NCBI GenBank assembly: GCA_946800325.1
Contig: OX326959.1
Location: 1,818,501-1,882,500, forward strand
Source: Luzula sylvatica
Lineage: Eukaryota > Streptophyta > Magnoliopsida > Poales > Juncaceae
Direction of reading: 5' to 3'
DNA length: 64,000 nucleotides
Below are positions 10,838 through 21,839 of this stretch, piece by piece. The position numbers were made by a program, and so were the translations under genes. How positions within the stretch are numbered: the first letter of the stretch is position 1; the number at the start of each line of letters is the position of its first letter. The notes beneath the pieces are model-generated. The model did not search any database. It was given only the letters and a program-made list of their open reading frames with translations, and was not told where the DNA came from.

Positions 10838-11887
10838 TGTACTAATATTGGTACGCCCCTAATAAAGTTACAATAAGGGTTTCTTGCACAATTGCAAGAT
10901 TTGATATATTAATGTTTTGAAATGATAATGTTTTGTGTTGTTTAATGATTTTGCTATAAATAAAGAGAGAATTATGTATATTTATGTGTTTATATTTATT
11001 TATAAAAGTAGAGAAATGTTAAAATCGAAGGTAAATTACTTATATCATTCAAAAAATTCGTAACATATAAAATCATACATTTACGTCGTTTAAAATTATT
11101 TGAGGCTTATTTGAACGAAGATTATAATATATTTTGAAACTAGCTATTATTATTATATAATTGATGTTTTAAAATTGAGAACTGTAATATTATATGTTGA
11201 TAAGATAAAATAGATAACAGTCAAACTAAAGTAACAAAACAATGTTAGATATGATTGCAAATGAAATATTTATTTTTCATCTATATTAAATGAAAATTAG
11301 AAATATCATTGCATCACACCGAAAATTAGAAATATCATTGCTTAGCACACGTGCACAGCATGTACTTAAAACTAGTTACCTGTAAAACGATAAAAATACG
11401 ATAAATAACTCACTCGAAACGATAATATTTTAATTAAAATTAAAGATGAAACAAAAAATATATAATAGTTTAATTTTTATTAGTCATATAAAAAATAATT
11501 GAAGTCTTAATAAAACATAACAAATCAACGTCAAACAACATAAACATAACATGAAAATACAAATCCAAATAAAAACTAAATCGTAAAATTGAATCGATTC
11601 GAAGAGATTGAATCAATTTGATCAAATTCAGAAATTCAAACATGACAATCAATTCGAATCAAATTAGTGGATTGAAAATGAATCGAATCAAAATCAAATT
11701 GAATTAGATAATGGATTCAAATTTAATCTATTACCAGTGAAATTGGATCAATCAAAGAGAAATTAATGACAAAGAAGCTTTTCGCGTAAGCACAGTCGAG
11801 ACTCAAGAGAGAGATCTGTCATGGGAGAGAGGAGCATCACGCAAGAGAGAGAAGCACCACGTGCGAGAGAGAAGCTTTCCACAACCA

Positions 11888-11891
<4 letters not shown>
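10838..11891. other. AT-rich stretch without a gene; possible second Helitron-like end near 11376
   Basis: No coding region is supported. At about 11345-11376 'agcacacgtgcacagcatgtact' is followed by 'aaaactagt', which could be another degenerate Helitron 3' hairpin with CTAG. From 11580 to 11760 there are repeated 'aatcgaatcaa' motifs, a low-complexity pattern common in degenerate MITE ends. Confidence 0.3.

Positions 11892-11963
<72 letters not shown>
11892..11963. repeat. (GA)n microsatellite, about 36 units
   Basis: An uninterrupted GA dinucleotide run of about 72 bp. The serine/leucine-rich ORF read through it on the minus strand is an artefact of the repeat. Confidence 0.97.
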
Positions 11964-11967
<4 letters not shown>

Positions 11968-12194
11968 CGCGACTGCTAGAGAGAAAAGAAAAGAAACATA
12001 CATGAAAAAATTGGGTCAAAAAAGATAAAAAAAAATCAAAAGACCATCATTTTTGTTTTAAAAGACAATTGTTTTTCGATCCGTATATTTTACGGTGGGG
12101 AGGAACGGTCAAATACGGTAAAAAAGTGATTGATCGTTTTTCTTCAACGTCTTGCAAAAAAAAACAATACGGTAAAATAGTTCCAACCAACTTT

Positions 12195-12480
12195 GCACAT
12201 TCACGAAAGTTGTAGATAATCTTATTATATTTCCAACCCAATTGGATCTGGCCCAATTGGAGTTCGGATGCGAAAGTTAAGGACGTTTTACTAACTGTAT
12301 GTCAAACAGTCGCACCATTTCAGTATTCCATTAAAACGACACTGATACTTCGCTCAAATGAAAAATATTTCTATATGAAAGTTCTAGATAATCTCATTAT
12401 CTATCTAACCCAATTTGAAACATTCAAATTGGAGTTTCTCACTGAAAGTTATACCAGTTTTACCAAACTGTTTCTTATGC
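12195..12480. repeat. Two diverged direct repeats of about 100 bp
   Basis: Segments near 12200-12290 and 12375-12465 share 'gaaagtt-tagataatct-attat', 'aacccaatt' and 'aattggagtt' in the same order. No coding function is apparent. They may belong to the untranslated part of a retrotransposon. Confidence 0.45.
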
Positions 12481-12615
12481 CTACGGACGCGTACGTTCGT
12501 TTATCTTTGTGTACACTTTTACGGTTGATCCGAAACTGTATTTCCTTCAAGCGATTGGGCCGGTAGTGTGGATGACATGCGAAACACATCCGGTTAGGCA
12601 TTTATCCTCGGATCG

Positions 12616-12993
12616 GATATATTTTCGTGGGTCTCGAAGAAGCAAGAACGAGTCGCGCTATCAACGACGGAGGCGGAATACGTGTCGGCAAATGAAGCCG
12701 CAAGACAAGTTGAATGGTTGAGAAAGGTGCTAGAAGACATGGGAGAGAAACAAGAAACCCCAACGGTTCTCTTTTGCGATAATCAATCTGCCATAGCCAT
12801 GTCAAAGAATTTCGTCTTTCATAGATGAGCGAAGCATATCAAGCTACGACATCATTTTATTCGAGAGGTGGTTGGAGATGACGAACTTATCGTCAAGCAT
12901 GTCAATCCGAAAATCAATTGGCGGATATTTTCACCAAGGCGCTTCTGATCGAGAAGTTTATTCGATTTCGAGAATCGATGGGAATGACGAGTA
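12616..12993 (+). pseudogene. Ty1/copia RNase H remnant
   Basis: Plus-strand translation from 12616 gives the copia RNase H signature: SWVSKKQERVALSTTEAEYV, then EAARQVEWLRKVL, DNQSAIAMSKN, KHIKLRHHFIRE and DDELIVKHV. An in-frame TGA replaces the residue before AKH, at about 12826. A +1 shift near 12910 disrupts the usual QLADIFTKAL end, which is still readable in the next frame. Upstream polymerase, integrase and gag are absent. A purine-rich tract (taagggagag) at 13001-13010 leads directly into the 3' LTR. Confidence 0.88.
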
Positions 12994-13052
12994 AAAACAT
13001 TAAGGGAGAGTATTAAAATTAATGTTTTAATATTTTAATATTAATAATAATT

Positions 13053-13232
13053 TTTATTTTTTTATTTTTTATGAGCAACTTTAAAAAATTTATTATAGGT
13101 TTAAAGATTATAAGAAAATGTAAGAGACAAAGTCGTGGGAATTGTAAAAAATTTCTGAGTATAAATATAAAATTGGAAGGAGGATTTAAAGCCTTCTCCA
13201 ATAAATTTTCCAAAAAAAAAAAAAAAAAAAAA
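13053..13232 (+). mobile_element. Small retroposon (180 bp) with poly(A) tail and 15-bp TSD
   Basis: The insert ends in about 21 A residues and is flanked by perfect copies of ATATTAATAATAATT at 13038-13052 and 13233-13247. The body contains 'aaattggaaggaggattt' and 'agccttctccaataaa'. No tRNA-type A or B box is obvious. It could be a SINE, a 5'-truncated LINE or a retroposed transcript. Confidence 0.75.
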
Positions 13233-13398
13233 ATATTAATAATAATTGGGGACAGGATTAATAATTAATTAGTTGTGAAAATATGAGGGATGCATATTAA
13301 ATTAGGGGGGTGTCTATTGACATCAATAGGTGTAGTGAATAAAATAGAACTATTTAGAATAATTGAGTGTGTCTTTAGGGGATAAATATAATTCTTAT

Positions 13399-13697
13399 GG
13401 GAAATTTTGTGGAACCCCCCAAACCCACTTCCGCATCCACGATATGGGTTTGGGGGGAATTTTCATCCCCAAAATGCACCCACAAATATAATTGATGATT
13501 AATTCAAATTTCAATTAACGATTAATTCAAAATTAATTAACGGTTAATACAATTTTACTATTTATTAACAAAAATTAAAAATTTTAATTGATGCTTAATA
13601 GAATCTTGGATACACGAATTGGCAAGGCGAATCAATCCTCCCCATATCGTGGATGCATGGGTGAGTTTGGCCTTTGGGGGGTAGGATAAATGACCTC
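13399..13697. mobile_element. Mutator-type MITE (299 bp) with 9-bp TSD
   Basis: A perfect 9-bp TSD AATTCTTAT lies at 13390-13398 and 13698-13706. The ends are imperfect inverted repeats (GGGAAATTT... and GAGGTCATTT...). They share an inner block of CCCCCCAAA and 'gcatccacgatatggg' on opposite strands. The 9-bp TSD is characteristic of Mutator-like elements. No ORF is present. Confidence 0.82.
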
Positions 13698-13938
13698 AAT
13701 TCTTATATATACCAAGTGTTGTACTGTACGAAATATGTGTAATAAAAAAAAGGACAAAAGAGCATCTTGCTCTGTCTCCCTCTCCGTGTTATTATAACTT
13801 CTTCATTGTTGCTTTTGATATTTATCCCCAACTACAAATCCCCAAATTACTCTCCATCTAAATCAATAATTAAATCATATCCCAACAATGTTAGGGTGAA
13901 AATATTTTCGACCAAGTTTGTACGTGGGATAATATAAA

Positions 13939-14096
13939 ATGCAATCATTTTTAGGAGATTTAGGCAAGGCTCCTGTTGGAGGGTGGATTATGCTCCGCAT
14001 ACACTCCGTTGATCCTCGTGACCTCCCAAAAGTCACCCCGCTCCCCATTGCGAGACTGACGGGGGTGGTGGACAATATGTATGAGAGACAGAGAGT
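13939..14096 (+). other. Unidentified coding-like fragment broken by two MITEs
   Basis: An open frame from 13939 reads MQSFLGDLGKAPVGGWIM and continues through RLTGVVDNMYERQRV up to the hAT MITE at 14097. If the MITE and one TSD copy are removed, the frame continues into MKINYADLLFVR before the next MITE at 14768. Base composition is less AT-rich than the surroundings. I do not recognise a family. It may be a captured or decayed host exon. Confidence 0.3.
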
Positions 14097-14722
14097 TAGG
14101 GATGTCAATGGTGTGGATATTGCCCGAACCGACCCGAACCGTATTCGACGAAATATCCGGATTCGAAAAAAATATCCGAATCCGAGTGGATCCGGATATG
14201 AATCTGGTTGCTAATTTTAGGATCCGGAACATGATTCGATATTCGGTTTTGGTGCGGGGACCGGATCCGTGTTCCGGAACCGAGTATTTTAGGATCCGGA
14301 TACTCGGAACCAGATTCGAGTATCCGGAACCGGATCCGGATACGCATATTATATATTATTTTTATGTATTATATTTGATATTAGTTGAAAAATCATATAC
14401 AAATTAATGATTTGTGAGTGATTTAAACTCACAATCGTAAAATTACGTTTAAATATAATAAAATTTATCGTTTATGTCACAAATTATATATATTTATAGC
14501 TAAAAAGTAAGTTATGTTATGATAACATAGTATCCGTTTTAATATCCGAAAGAGAACCGTATCCGTATCCGTATCCGACAATATCCGAACCGTATCCGTA
14601 TCCGTTTATTATCCGAACCGTATCCGTATCCGTATCCGAAAAAAAATATGGATATGGATCTGGTATGACCACTATCCGAACCGGATCCGGGTCATACCGG
14701 ATCCGAACCGTTGACACCCCTA
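14097..14722. mobile_element. hAT-type MITE (626 bp), same family as 6016-6989
   Basis: TIRs are TAGGGATGTCAATGG and TTGACACCCCTA. A perfect 8-bp TSD CAGAGAGT lies at 14089-14096 and 14723-14730. Subterminal 'gtatccg' motifs match the 974-bp relative, but the middle section is different. ORFs within it are artefacts of the repeated motif. Confidence 0.9.
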
Positions 14723-14767
14723 CAGAGAGTGATGAAGATAAATTATGCTGATTTGTTGTTTGTTAGA

Positions 14768-15255
14768 CTATGTTGCGCGGATACTTCAAAAATCAAGTCG
14801 TATCGTATCGGATGCAGTATCGTATACCGATACTCGTCGGATACTCGTCGGATACTCCACGTGGCGTATCCGAATATTTTATTTCAAAATAATAACGGAT
14901 ACTTCTCGGATACTTTCGGATACTTGTCGGATACTTCTAACGTATACATAAATGTATTTGAAAAATTAAAATAAAAATTTGAAATCGAAATAAATGAGTA
15001 ATACATATAAATAAATAACCAAACAAAATAAACATTTACTTAATAAGAAGTTATTTCTGTTAAAACAAACTTTTAAGATATTTTATGTCAAATGTATACT
15101 ATATAAAATATTAAATAAATAAATTATAATTAATAAAATAATAAAATATTATATATAATGGCCGTATCGTATCCTATGTATTTTTGAAAACTGCCGTATC
15201 GCCGTATCCGTATCGTGTCGGATACGATACTCGTATCCGTATCCGTGCAACATAG
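14768..15255. mobile_element. hAT-type MITE (488 bp), TIR CTATGTTGCGCGGATA, copy 1
   Basis: The element starts CTATGTTGCGCGGATAC and ends ATCCGTGCAACATAG. Eight-bp flanks TTGTTAGA and TTATTAGA differ at one base. Copy 2 at 42567-43054 has the same length and nearly the same sequence throughout. Both ends are rich in 'ggatact' motifs. There is no coding capacity. Confidence 0.88.
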
Positions 15256-15334
15256 TTATTAGATCTTTTCATATGATATATGTTGTAAATGTTGCCGTGA
15301 TCCAGGTTCGAATAAAATACATTTTCAAATGATT

Positions 15335-15366
15335 CAACATCTCGCGCATTCGCGAGGTTTTGCTAG
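15335..15366 (+). mobile_element. Helitron-like 3' terminus
   Basis: A hairpin CTCGCG-CATT-CGCGAG is followed by 'gttttg' and CTAG then T. The preceding sequence ('gatccaggttcgaataaaat', 'atgattcaacat') recurs at 33355-33400, where the hairpin is degenerate and CTAG is lost. Confidence 0.55.
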
Positions 15367-15399
15367 TTTATCTTATTTTTTACGAATCATATTTTTCTT

Positions 15400-15829
15400 T
15401 TCTTTAATAAATAGTAGGATATTCTTAACATCATTTGACAAACCACATCATTTTTAACAATAGCACTGAAAACTTATTGTTCAATTCGACCCAGATATTT
15501 CTGGTCATTTTCCCGCCACGTCCTGCCGTTGACGAAGTGCCCTAGACTGTCAGGAAAGCCTTTACAAACATCACTCGAGATCGCAATGTGATCCCTTATG
15601 GAAATGTGTATGAATGCATCACGAAGCAATAAAATATCTCTATCATGATTAAAAAAAAAATAAGGATAGTTCTTACAGAACACCAACCATTTGTATTTTC
15701 GGATTACTGTGAAAAGAAAATTGAAACCTTGCGCAAGGATTGTCATTTGGAATTTGGTAAGGCCGCACAAAATATCGAGTTAAGGTCTCAAGGATTGTAT
15801 CAGTTTTTCATTGCAAACTTCTTGATCAT
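15400..15829. other. Stretch with a minus-strand ORF of 98 codons, not recognised
   Basis: A frame at 15770-15474 (minus) contains KYKWLVFCKNYPYFFF and DAFIHISIRDHIAIS. No start or splice context is convincing. The motifs 'gatatttctggtcattttcccgccacgtc' (15491) and 'gatatttttagccatttttcagccacgtc' (15838) look like diverged duplicates, so this is more likely duplicated flank than a gene. Confidence 0.25.
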
Positions 15830-16500
15830 TTCGGCTCGGATATTTTTAGCCATTTTTCAGCCACGTCTTGTATAACTCGACCGATTTGAAACATGATTTT
15901 AAATAAACAAACAAACAATTGGTGAAGTTCCCAACAATTTAATATTTATATGAACTTATAAAAATAAAAATAAAATACGTTTCTTTTACATGTTTTTCAT
16001 CGCATGATCGAGAAAATGAGAATTGGATTCTGAGCCACCACATTTATCTTCCAAGTTAAGGTCTCAACTTGTAAAATTATAGTCAATTCACCCTATGGAA
16101 TCTCAATAGTAAAAATATCAAGTAATCCCTCAATTGATTATCTTGCCCAGATAGCAGTAAATTAATGTTGCCCATATACCTGTATCATTTGAAATAAACT
16201 TGGAATATTAAAAAAATAAACAAAATACCAAATAACCAGTTTTCTCCAACATGAAAATAAAAATTACTCTTAACTACAGGGTGCAGGAGGGAGAGAAGGA
16301 TGTACAGAGAACAAGTTTCGTCTTGGTAAAATACAAAGCACACTTACATCTAATAAACCACTCAAATTCAAACAAAATTTGAAGAAAACCAAAGAACAAA
16401 CATTAAAAAATATAATTCGGTACCAATTTAGTAGCAACTAGTTTCAACAAACCAAACAAAAATCCCACATTAATCCTTATTAATATATAATACAACAACA
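15830..16500 (-). repeat. Shared 3' flank of F-box cassette C
   Basis: The reverse complement of this stretch matches 5290-5950 (A), 26956-27560 (B) and 33480-33980 (D). It covers the sequence downstream of the intact gene's stop and probably includes its 3' UTR. No other gene is seen. Confidence 0.75.
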
Positions 16501-16525
16501 TAATTTTCTTGGAAATTAATCAAAA

Positions 16526-18018
16526 TCAGAAGTTTCTCCTCTTGATGACTACTTCAACCCCTTCAATTTCCTTTGTACAATGCCGAATAAGCTCTTCAAC
16601 TCCACGCACGTCTTCATACAAACCACATTTAATTTTTACCAACTCGAGACGTTTACAACAAAACATTTCAGATTTCTCCAATATTTTCTCCAACGTTACA
16701 TCTTCGTCAAAATGCTTTAGAAAATAATGTTTGTATTAACGAGATATAATTCAAATAATAGATAATAATAATGATATATGAATGATATAATGTCAATGGA
16801 TATACATAGACTAGAAATTAAACAACCCAAATGAAACTTTAAGTACCTCACACTCGGTGTGGATTAAGATAAGCTTCTCCAAATTAGGGCAATGAGCAAG
16901 GAAGAACGAAACTGAGCCAAACTGACAGAGCACACAATGGTCATCAAGAGTGAGAATCTTCAAATTGTAAAATGTTGGACAATGTGGTATCTCTTCTAAC
17001 ATTTTCTACAAAAATTTAAAAAGATAATTTCAATTTTCATTAAATTAAAATAAGCAAAATAAGCGAATTATAACTTACATACCCCCAATTCACTTGTGCA
17101 GAAGGATAACTTGAGATCTACGACCCCTGAAAGGCTACTCAGATAATCAGAACCGGACACATAAAATCCGGAGTAGATTCTTGCCTTGTTAACCTTGGAC
17201 ATATCTTTGAGTTTGAACTTTATTATTCCATCGTCGATTTGTTCATCAAATTTAAGATATTCAAGGTTAGGGGCAGATATTGAACAAGTTTCTGGGTCAG
17301 AGTTACTATGAAAATAGCAATGAACAATAATCAGACACTCCAAATTCTGAAATAAAATATCGTCCATTGTCAGATCACATTCAAACAAGGTTAAACTTTC
17401 AAGAGTAGGGCACCCAGAAAGAATTTTCCCCATGCTCTCTTTTTCTAGGAACACAACTCCCAAGTGCATTGTTCTTAGATTTGGGAGGCATACTCTAATG
17501 GGTTCTGGCTTATATTCAAAATTCTGGCTCAAGTATACCGTATTGTCAACAATACGCACGTATACCTCCTCCAGGGATTCACAAGTGAAAAAACGCTCAG
17601 GTAAATGAAGAATTTCGTCGACCGCTGCTACCTCTATGTGAAGCTTCTTAGGTTTGTGTTTCAATGCATAAAGTATCCACCTTTTTGCCGAAGGAGAGAT
17701 TTTGATTCGGGTTTGGGTCAAGGACCTGATGTCATTATATGAAAGTATGAATTCATCCGTGTTTACACAATCCTCACGAAGCTCCAAAAACCTCGAAACG
17801 AATTTCTTAAATCTTTTGGTATCTCTTGTCAAATTTGGGTCTTGTGCTGTGAAGAAATCATCCATGTCGAAATTCAGACATGGAACCGAGGCCCAGAGTT
17901 TAAGCCACCGCTTTGATAGTACGCATGTTTGGACCACCTCTCTTGCTTTCAAGAGAGATAAGATTTCTAGAAGCACCGAATCGGGCAAATTGCTTAGCCT
18001 GTCGGAACCCCTTTTCAT
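16526..18018 (-). CDS. Intact FBD-type F-box/LRR protein, three exons
   Basis: Coding exons are 18018-17083, 17005-16847 and 16714-16526, giving 427 residues. Introns are GT-AG and both fall between codons. I chose the ATG at 18018 because the frame upstream opens only with TTG. The F-box lies at about residues 6-42 (LPDSVLLEILSLL, then VLSKRWLKLW). Degenerate LRR-like segments follow (LPNLRTMHLG, CPTLESLTLF, APNLEYLKF, CPNLEKLIL). Exon 3 (about residues 366-427) forms the FBD-like end with VEELI and IEGVEVVI. F-box proteins of this family are thought to act as substrate adaptors of SCF (SKP1-cullin) ubiquitin ligases; the target is unknown. A 5'-UTR intron at 18224-18065 (CAG|GT donor, TTGCAG acceptor) is likely and is conserved in D. 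It is the only cassette copy with all exons in frame. Expression is not proven. Confidence 0.88.
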
Positions 18019-18225
18019 CCTCTTCTTAAATTGAGTACTCAATAATGCTTAATTTCACAAACAACTGCAAAAAAATCGAAATATTGTAAATATATTAAGT
18101 TGAAACAATAAAAATGCTTCAGAAATATGTCACGATAAAAAAGTTTATCCAAGAAAAAATAGATCTGTAGGTATAAACAACTTTTGAAAACAAAATGGAC
18201 AAAAGAAGAGAAGAGGAAGCGAACC

Positions 18226-18350
18226 TGGTGGTGCTCGAGTCGCTGCCGGCTTGAGAAGGAGAAGTCGAGAAAGGGATAGACTTGAGAGAGAAGAAAGAGA
18301 TGTCAACTCAGGGCAAAATAGATCTGAGAGAGAAGAAAGAGAAGTCAACT
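18226..18350 (-). promoter_or_regulatory. Probable 5' leader of the intact F-box gene
   Basis: The leader ends at a CACCAG|GT donor at 18225. The same leader, with 'gctgccggcttga' on the plus strand, precedes copy D at 36555-36600. It contains a short direct repeat of 'gtcaactcagggc' at about 18302 and 18343. No TATA box could be assigned with confidence. Confidence 0.4.
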
Positions 18351-18352
18351 CA

Positions 18353-18858
18353 GGGCCTGTTTTGATGAGAGGTATTAGGAGGGATTTTGAAGGACAAAAT
18401 TAAAAAACTTGAATGTCATGTGTTTGATCTTTGATGTGAAGGAAAAAGCAAGAATACTCTTTCTTGCATGCATGAATGATGTCTTGCAAAAATAACAAGA
18501 AAACAAGTTCTCGCTTATTCACACACTATTGTCAAGTCAAACTAAATTTCAAACAAAAAAATTATCTTTTTAATTAAACATAATAGTAATTAATACTAAA
18601 TAATTTTTATCAACAAATTAATAAATTACAATATTCATTAGTCGTTAACTACAATTTAATAATATTTATTTTTATTAATAAATTAATCTGTATTATTATT
18701 ATTATATATTTCTCAAATTAAACTAAATTCAAAAAAATATATTATTTTAATTAAACATAATAGAAATTAATACTAAATAATTTTTATCAACAAATTGATA
18801 AATTACAATTTTCATTAGTCGTTAACTATAATTAATTATTATTTATTTTTATTAATAT

Positions 18859-18926
<68 letters not shown>

Positions 18927-19090
18927 TTCTCAAATTAAACTAAATTGGAAAAAAATATATTATTTTAATTAAACATAATAGTATTTAATACTAAATAATT
19001 TTTATCAACAAATTAATAAATTATAATTTTCATTAGTCGTTAACTATAATTAATTAATATTTATTTTTATTAATAAATTAATATGTATTA

Positions 19091-19134
<44 letters not shown>

Positions 19135-19297
19135 TCTCAAATTAAACTAAATTCGAAATAAATATATTATTTTAATTAAACATAATAGTATTTAATACTA
19201 AATAATTTTTATCAACGAATTAATAAATTACAATTTTCATTTGTCGTTAACTATAATTAATTAATATTTATTTTTATTAATAAATTAATATGTATTA

Positions 19298-19362
<65 letters not shown>

Positions 19363-19828
19363 TCTCAAATTAAACTAAATTCGAAATAAATATATTATTT
19401 TAATTAAACATAATAGTATTTAATACTAAATAATTTTTATCAACAAATTAATAAATTACAATTTTCATTAGTCGTTAACTATAATTAATTAATATTTATT
19501 CTTATTAATAAATTAATATGTATTAATTATTTATTATTATTAGTTAGTATTTTATTTTATTATTCAATTAATATGTATTAATTAATATATATTAATATTT
19601 AGATATATTAATTTATAGTATTTTAAGTAAATTAAATTCTTATCCTAATTTTCAATTTTGATTCACATGAAACAATAATTCATTTTTTCCATCATCAAAC
19701 TTTTTATCACATCAAACAAAACATGTGAGAAACACATGTCCTTCAAATTCTTGACATTCAATTCACTTTTTCATGACAATACAAGAGTCATTCAAAATCT
19801 ATCAAAGTCTTTTATATGAAACAACCCC
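18353..19828. mobile_element. Candidate PIF/Harbinger-like element enclosing a minisatellite
   Basis: The ends GGGCCTGTTTTGATGAGAGG and, reversed, GGGGTTGTTTCATATAAAAG are loosely inverted. Both are followed inward by 'attttgaa' and 'catgtgttt' motifs. A 3-bp TCA flanks both sides. The interior is dominated by tandem repeats. No transposase is present. The assignment rests on short, imperfect similarity. Confidence 0.45.
18535..19540 (+). repeat. Minisatellite: five units of about 170 bp separated by (TTA)n tracts
   Basis: Units share 'caaattaaactaaatt', 'aattaaacataatagtattt' and 'cattagtcgttaacta'. They begin near 18535, 18715, 18935, 19137 and 19365. Between units are trinucleotide tracts: 18860-18921 (about 20 units), 19086-19133 and 19295-19363. 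The later units are the most alike. Confidence 0.88.
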
Positions 19829-19831
19829 TCA

Positions 19832-20589
19832 TAACAAGTCAATAACGTAATTATATTTATTTATATATTCTTTTGCACAATTTTTCATAATTTTAAGTTA
19901 GAGAAAAATATTGAATATATGATAATATGAATCTCAAAATAAAGATAAAATTCAAGTGAATATATTTCTTATTTTTTTAAATTACTTTATGAAAAATACT
20001 AACAATATTTGATGTATGTTTTATGATATTATATATTAATTTATTAATGTTAGATATTTAAATTCTTTACATTCTATTTGTATTCACAATTGATCTTGTA
20101 ACATATTGTGAAAAAAATTCAAAATCAAATATAACTGGTCCAACATGTAACAAGTCATTATCGTAATTATATTTATTTTTATATATTTTTTTACATAATT
20201 ATTTTCATAATTTTAAGTTAGAGAAAAATATTGAATATATGATAATATGGATCTCAAAACTTATACAAGGGTAATTGTGATATTTTATGTTTTTGAAAGG
20301 GTAAATATGATCCATATTTGAGAAGGATGAATATGATATTTCCAGATATTATTAGGGCCAAAACGATATTTCGAGATTTTATAAGGATAAGTATGATATT
20401 TTGTATTTGTAAAAGGGTAAAGATGATATTTCAGTTTTTGGTTTTAAAATGTGTAAATATGATATTTTTTGCAAAACTTATACATGGGTAGATGTCATAC
20501 TGCTAAATAATTTCCGTTGGTTTATATGCATGTTTGTAAAATCAAGGTTAAATCTATGTTTATATATATATCGTCCCAAACTTCAATTC
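19832..20589 (+). repeat. Duplicated upstream flank of F-box cassette B
   Basis: The motif 'cataattttaagttagagaa' occurs at 19887 and again at 20209, so the flank is itself partly doubled. The second copy continues as a match to 100-448 and then to 805-916 without the solo LTR seen there. It has no coding potential. Confidence 0.7.
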
Positions 20590-20739
20590 TATTATTTTGA
20601 TTGCTGCTTTTAGTGCAAGAATTCAGAGAATGCATGTGCAATTTGTCTACAGAACGCTTCACTTGGAGCTCAAGTGTCACATTTGTAGTGCCTTAGTGCC
20701 TACATAAATTCGAGAAAGAGGTACTGTTTTTTTTTCTTA

Positions 20740-21839
20740 TCAGCGAATTTTACAGAAAAGCCCCCGTGTTCTAATTTGAAAAAAAAATACAAATAAGAAT
20801 ACCTAATTTGCATTAGAAGCACTAATCACGATCCCGGTCTTGATATCACTTTGCCTATTTGTTGCTCTATTTTGAAATTTTCTTGTCTTGATTTCGGGGA
20901 ATGCTCAGTTTCTTAATTTAGTTTATGCATGCTTATTTCCAGGGCCGGTCCCGGGTTTTGGACGACCCGAGACATGCGTTGAGAACCGGACCCAGCACCA
21001 TCCTCTTTCACTTCGACTTTCTCTTTATTTTTCAACTCCTACTTCTACTTTGTTTGTTGTTCTCGCAATTCCTTTTCTTCTATCCATGTTTCTACTTCAT
21101 TTTTCGAATCTTCCTCAACCGTTTTTTTCGCAAAAAAATTGTTAATCGCTCCTTTTTGCGAATTGATCAATGCTTCCAATTTCGCTCTTTTTTTCTTTTT
21201 TGACATCCCAATGATTCCAGAGCCATTATATCTCGAATTCCTAAATAAAATCAATTAAACAAAGAACAACAATCATCCAAGAAATTAATGTTGTTCCTGT
21301 TAAACTTCGACATAATAGGGTAATTGGTTCTTCATTGCCTTGATTTTATTGATTGTAAAAAGGAGAATTTACAGAGTAATTGGTTCTTCAATTTACATGA
21401 TTTAATTGGTTCTTCGATTCATTGTTTGCTTTGTCAATTGCTGGTGACTTAATTGGTAAAAAAACAGGTCCAATTCCAATTGAAATGACTTAAATAACAA
21501 AACAAGAAATTGGTCAGATTTGATTACCCATGGAGCACAAATTAAATAGGAAAACAAATTCTACTTAAAATTACTAACATAATGCAATCATGAATTAGCA
21601 AACAAGGACGTTAAAATCAAATCAATCAACAAGTTTGTTCAAGAAACCATTATCTTCTACAAGAAAATCATACAAAAAAGACAAGAAGAAAAATAGCTCA
21701 TGCTATAGTCGACGCAGAGAGAAGCGAGACACAACAACAGGGAAATGCTGAAAGAGAAGAGCAATGAACAAATAATTAGCTTACTTAAGTGTTTTTTCAC
21801 TTGTGAATCCCTAGAAGGGGTATACTAGTATTCTCGACA
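20740..21839. other. Unrelated insert in cassette B with a fragment of the CAGGGCCGGT hAT family
   Basis: At about 20939 'ccagggccggtcccgggttt' matches the left end of the hAT-like elements at 35282 and 46174. No right end with the matching GGCCGGCTCTG-type terminus was found before the F-box homology resumes near 21840. The rest is not recognised. ORFs of 85-113 codons in it show no motif. Confidence 0.35.

Larger units (their letters stand above)
13011..13887 (+). mobile_element. 3' LTR of the copia remnant, enlarged by two nested insertions
   Basis: The LTR starts just after the polypurine tract as TATTAAAATTAATG (TA in place of TG) and ends ATATCCCAACA. It is related to the solo LTR at 917-1308. 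It contains a retroposon at 13053-13232 and a Mutator-type MITE at 13399-13697. Subtracting these and their TSDs leaves about 375 bp, close to the 392-bp relative. No 5' LTR was found in the window. Confidence 0.7.

Noticed and set aside
11803..12003. Serine/leucine-rich minus-strand ORF
   Set aside because: It is the translation of the (GA)n microsatellite.
14105..14407. Arg/Ile/Pro-rich ORFs on both strands
   Set aside because: They arise from 'atccgg' and 'gtatccg' motifs in the hAT MITE, and are open in several frames at once.
17702..18034. 110-codon plus-strand ORF opposite the F-box gene
   Set aside because: It is an antisense shadow. The same shadow appears opposite E (41831-42121) and D (36229-36411), following the conserved minus-strand coding sequence.
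18019..18042. Upstream extension of the F-box frame to 18042
   Set aside because: It opens with TTG. The first ATG, at 18018, matches the ATG positions of paralogs D (36383) and E (42105).
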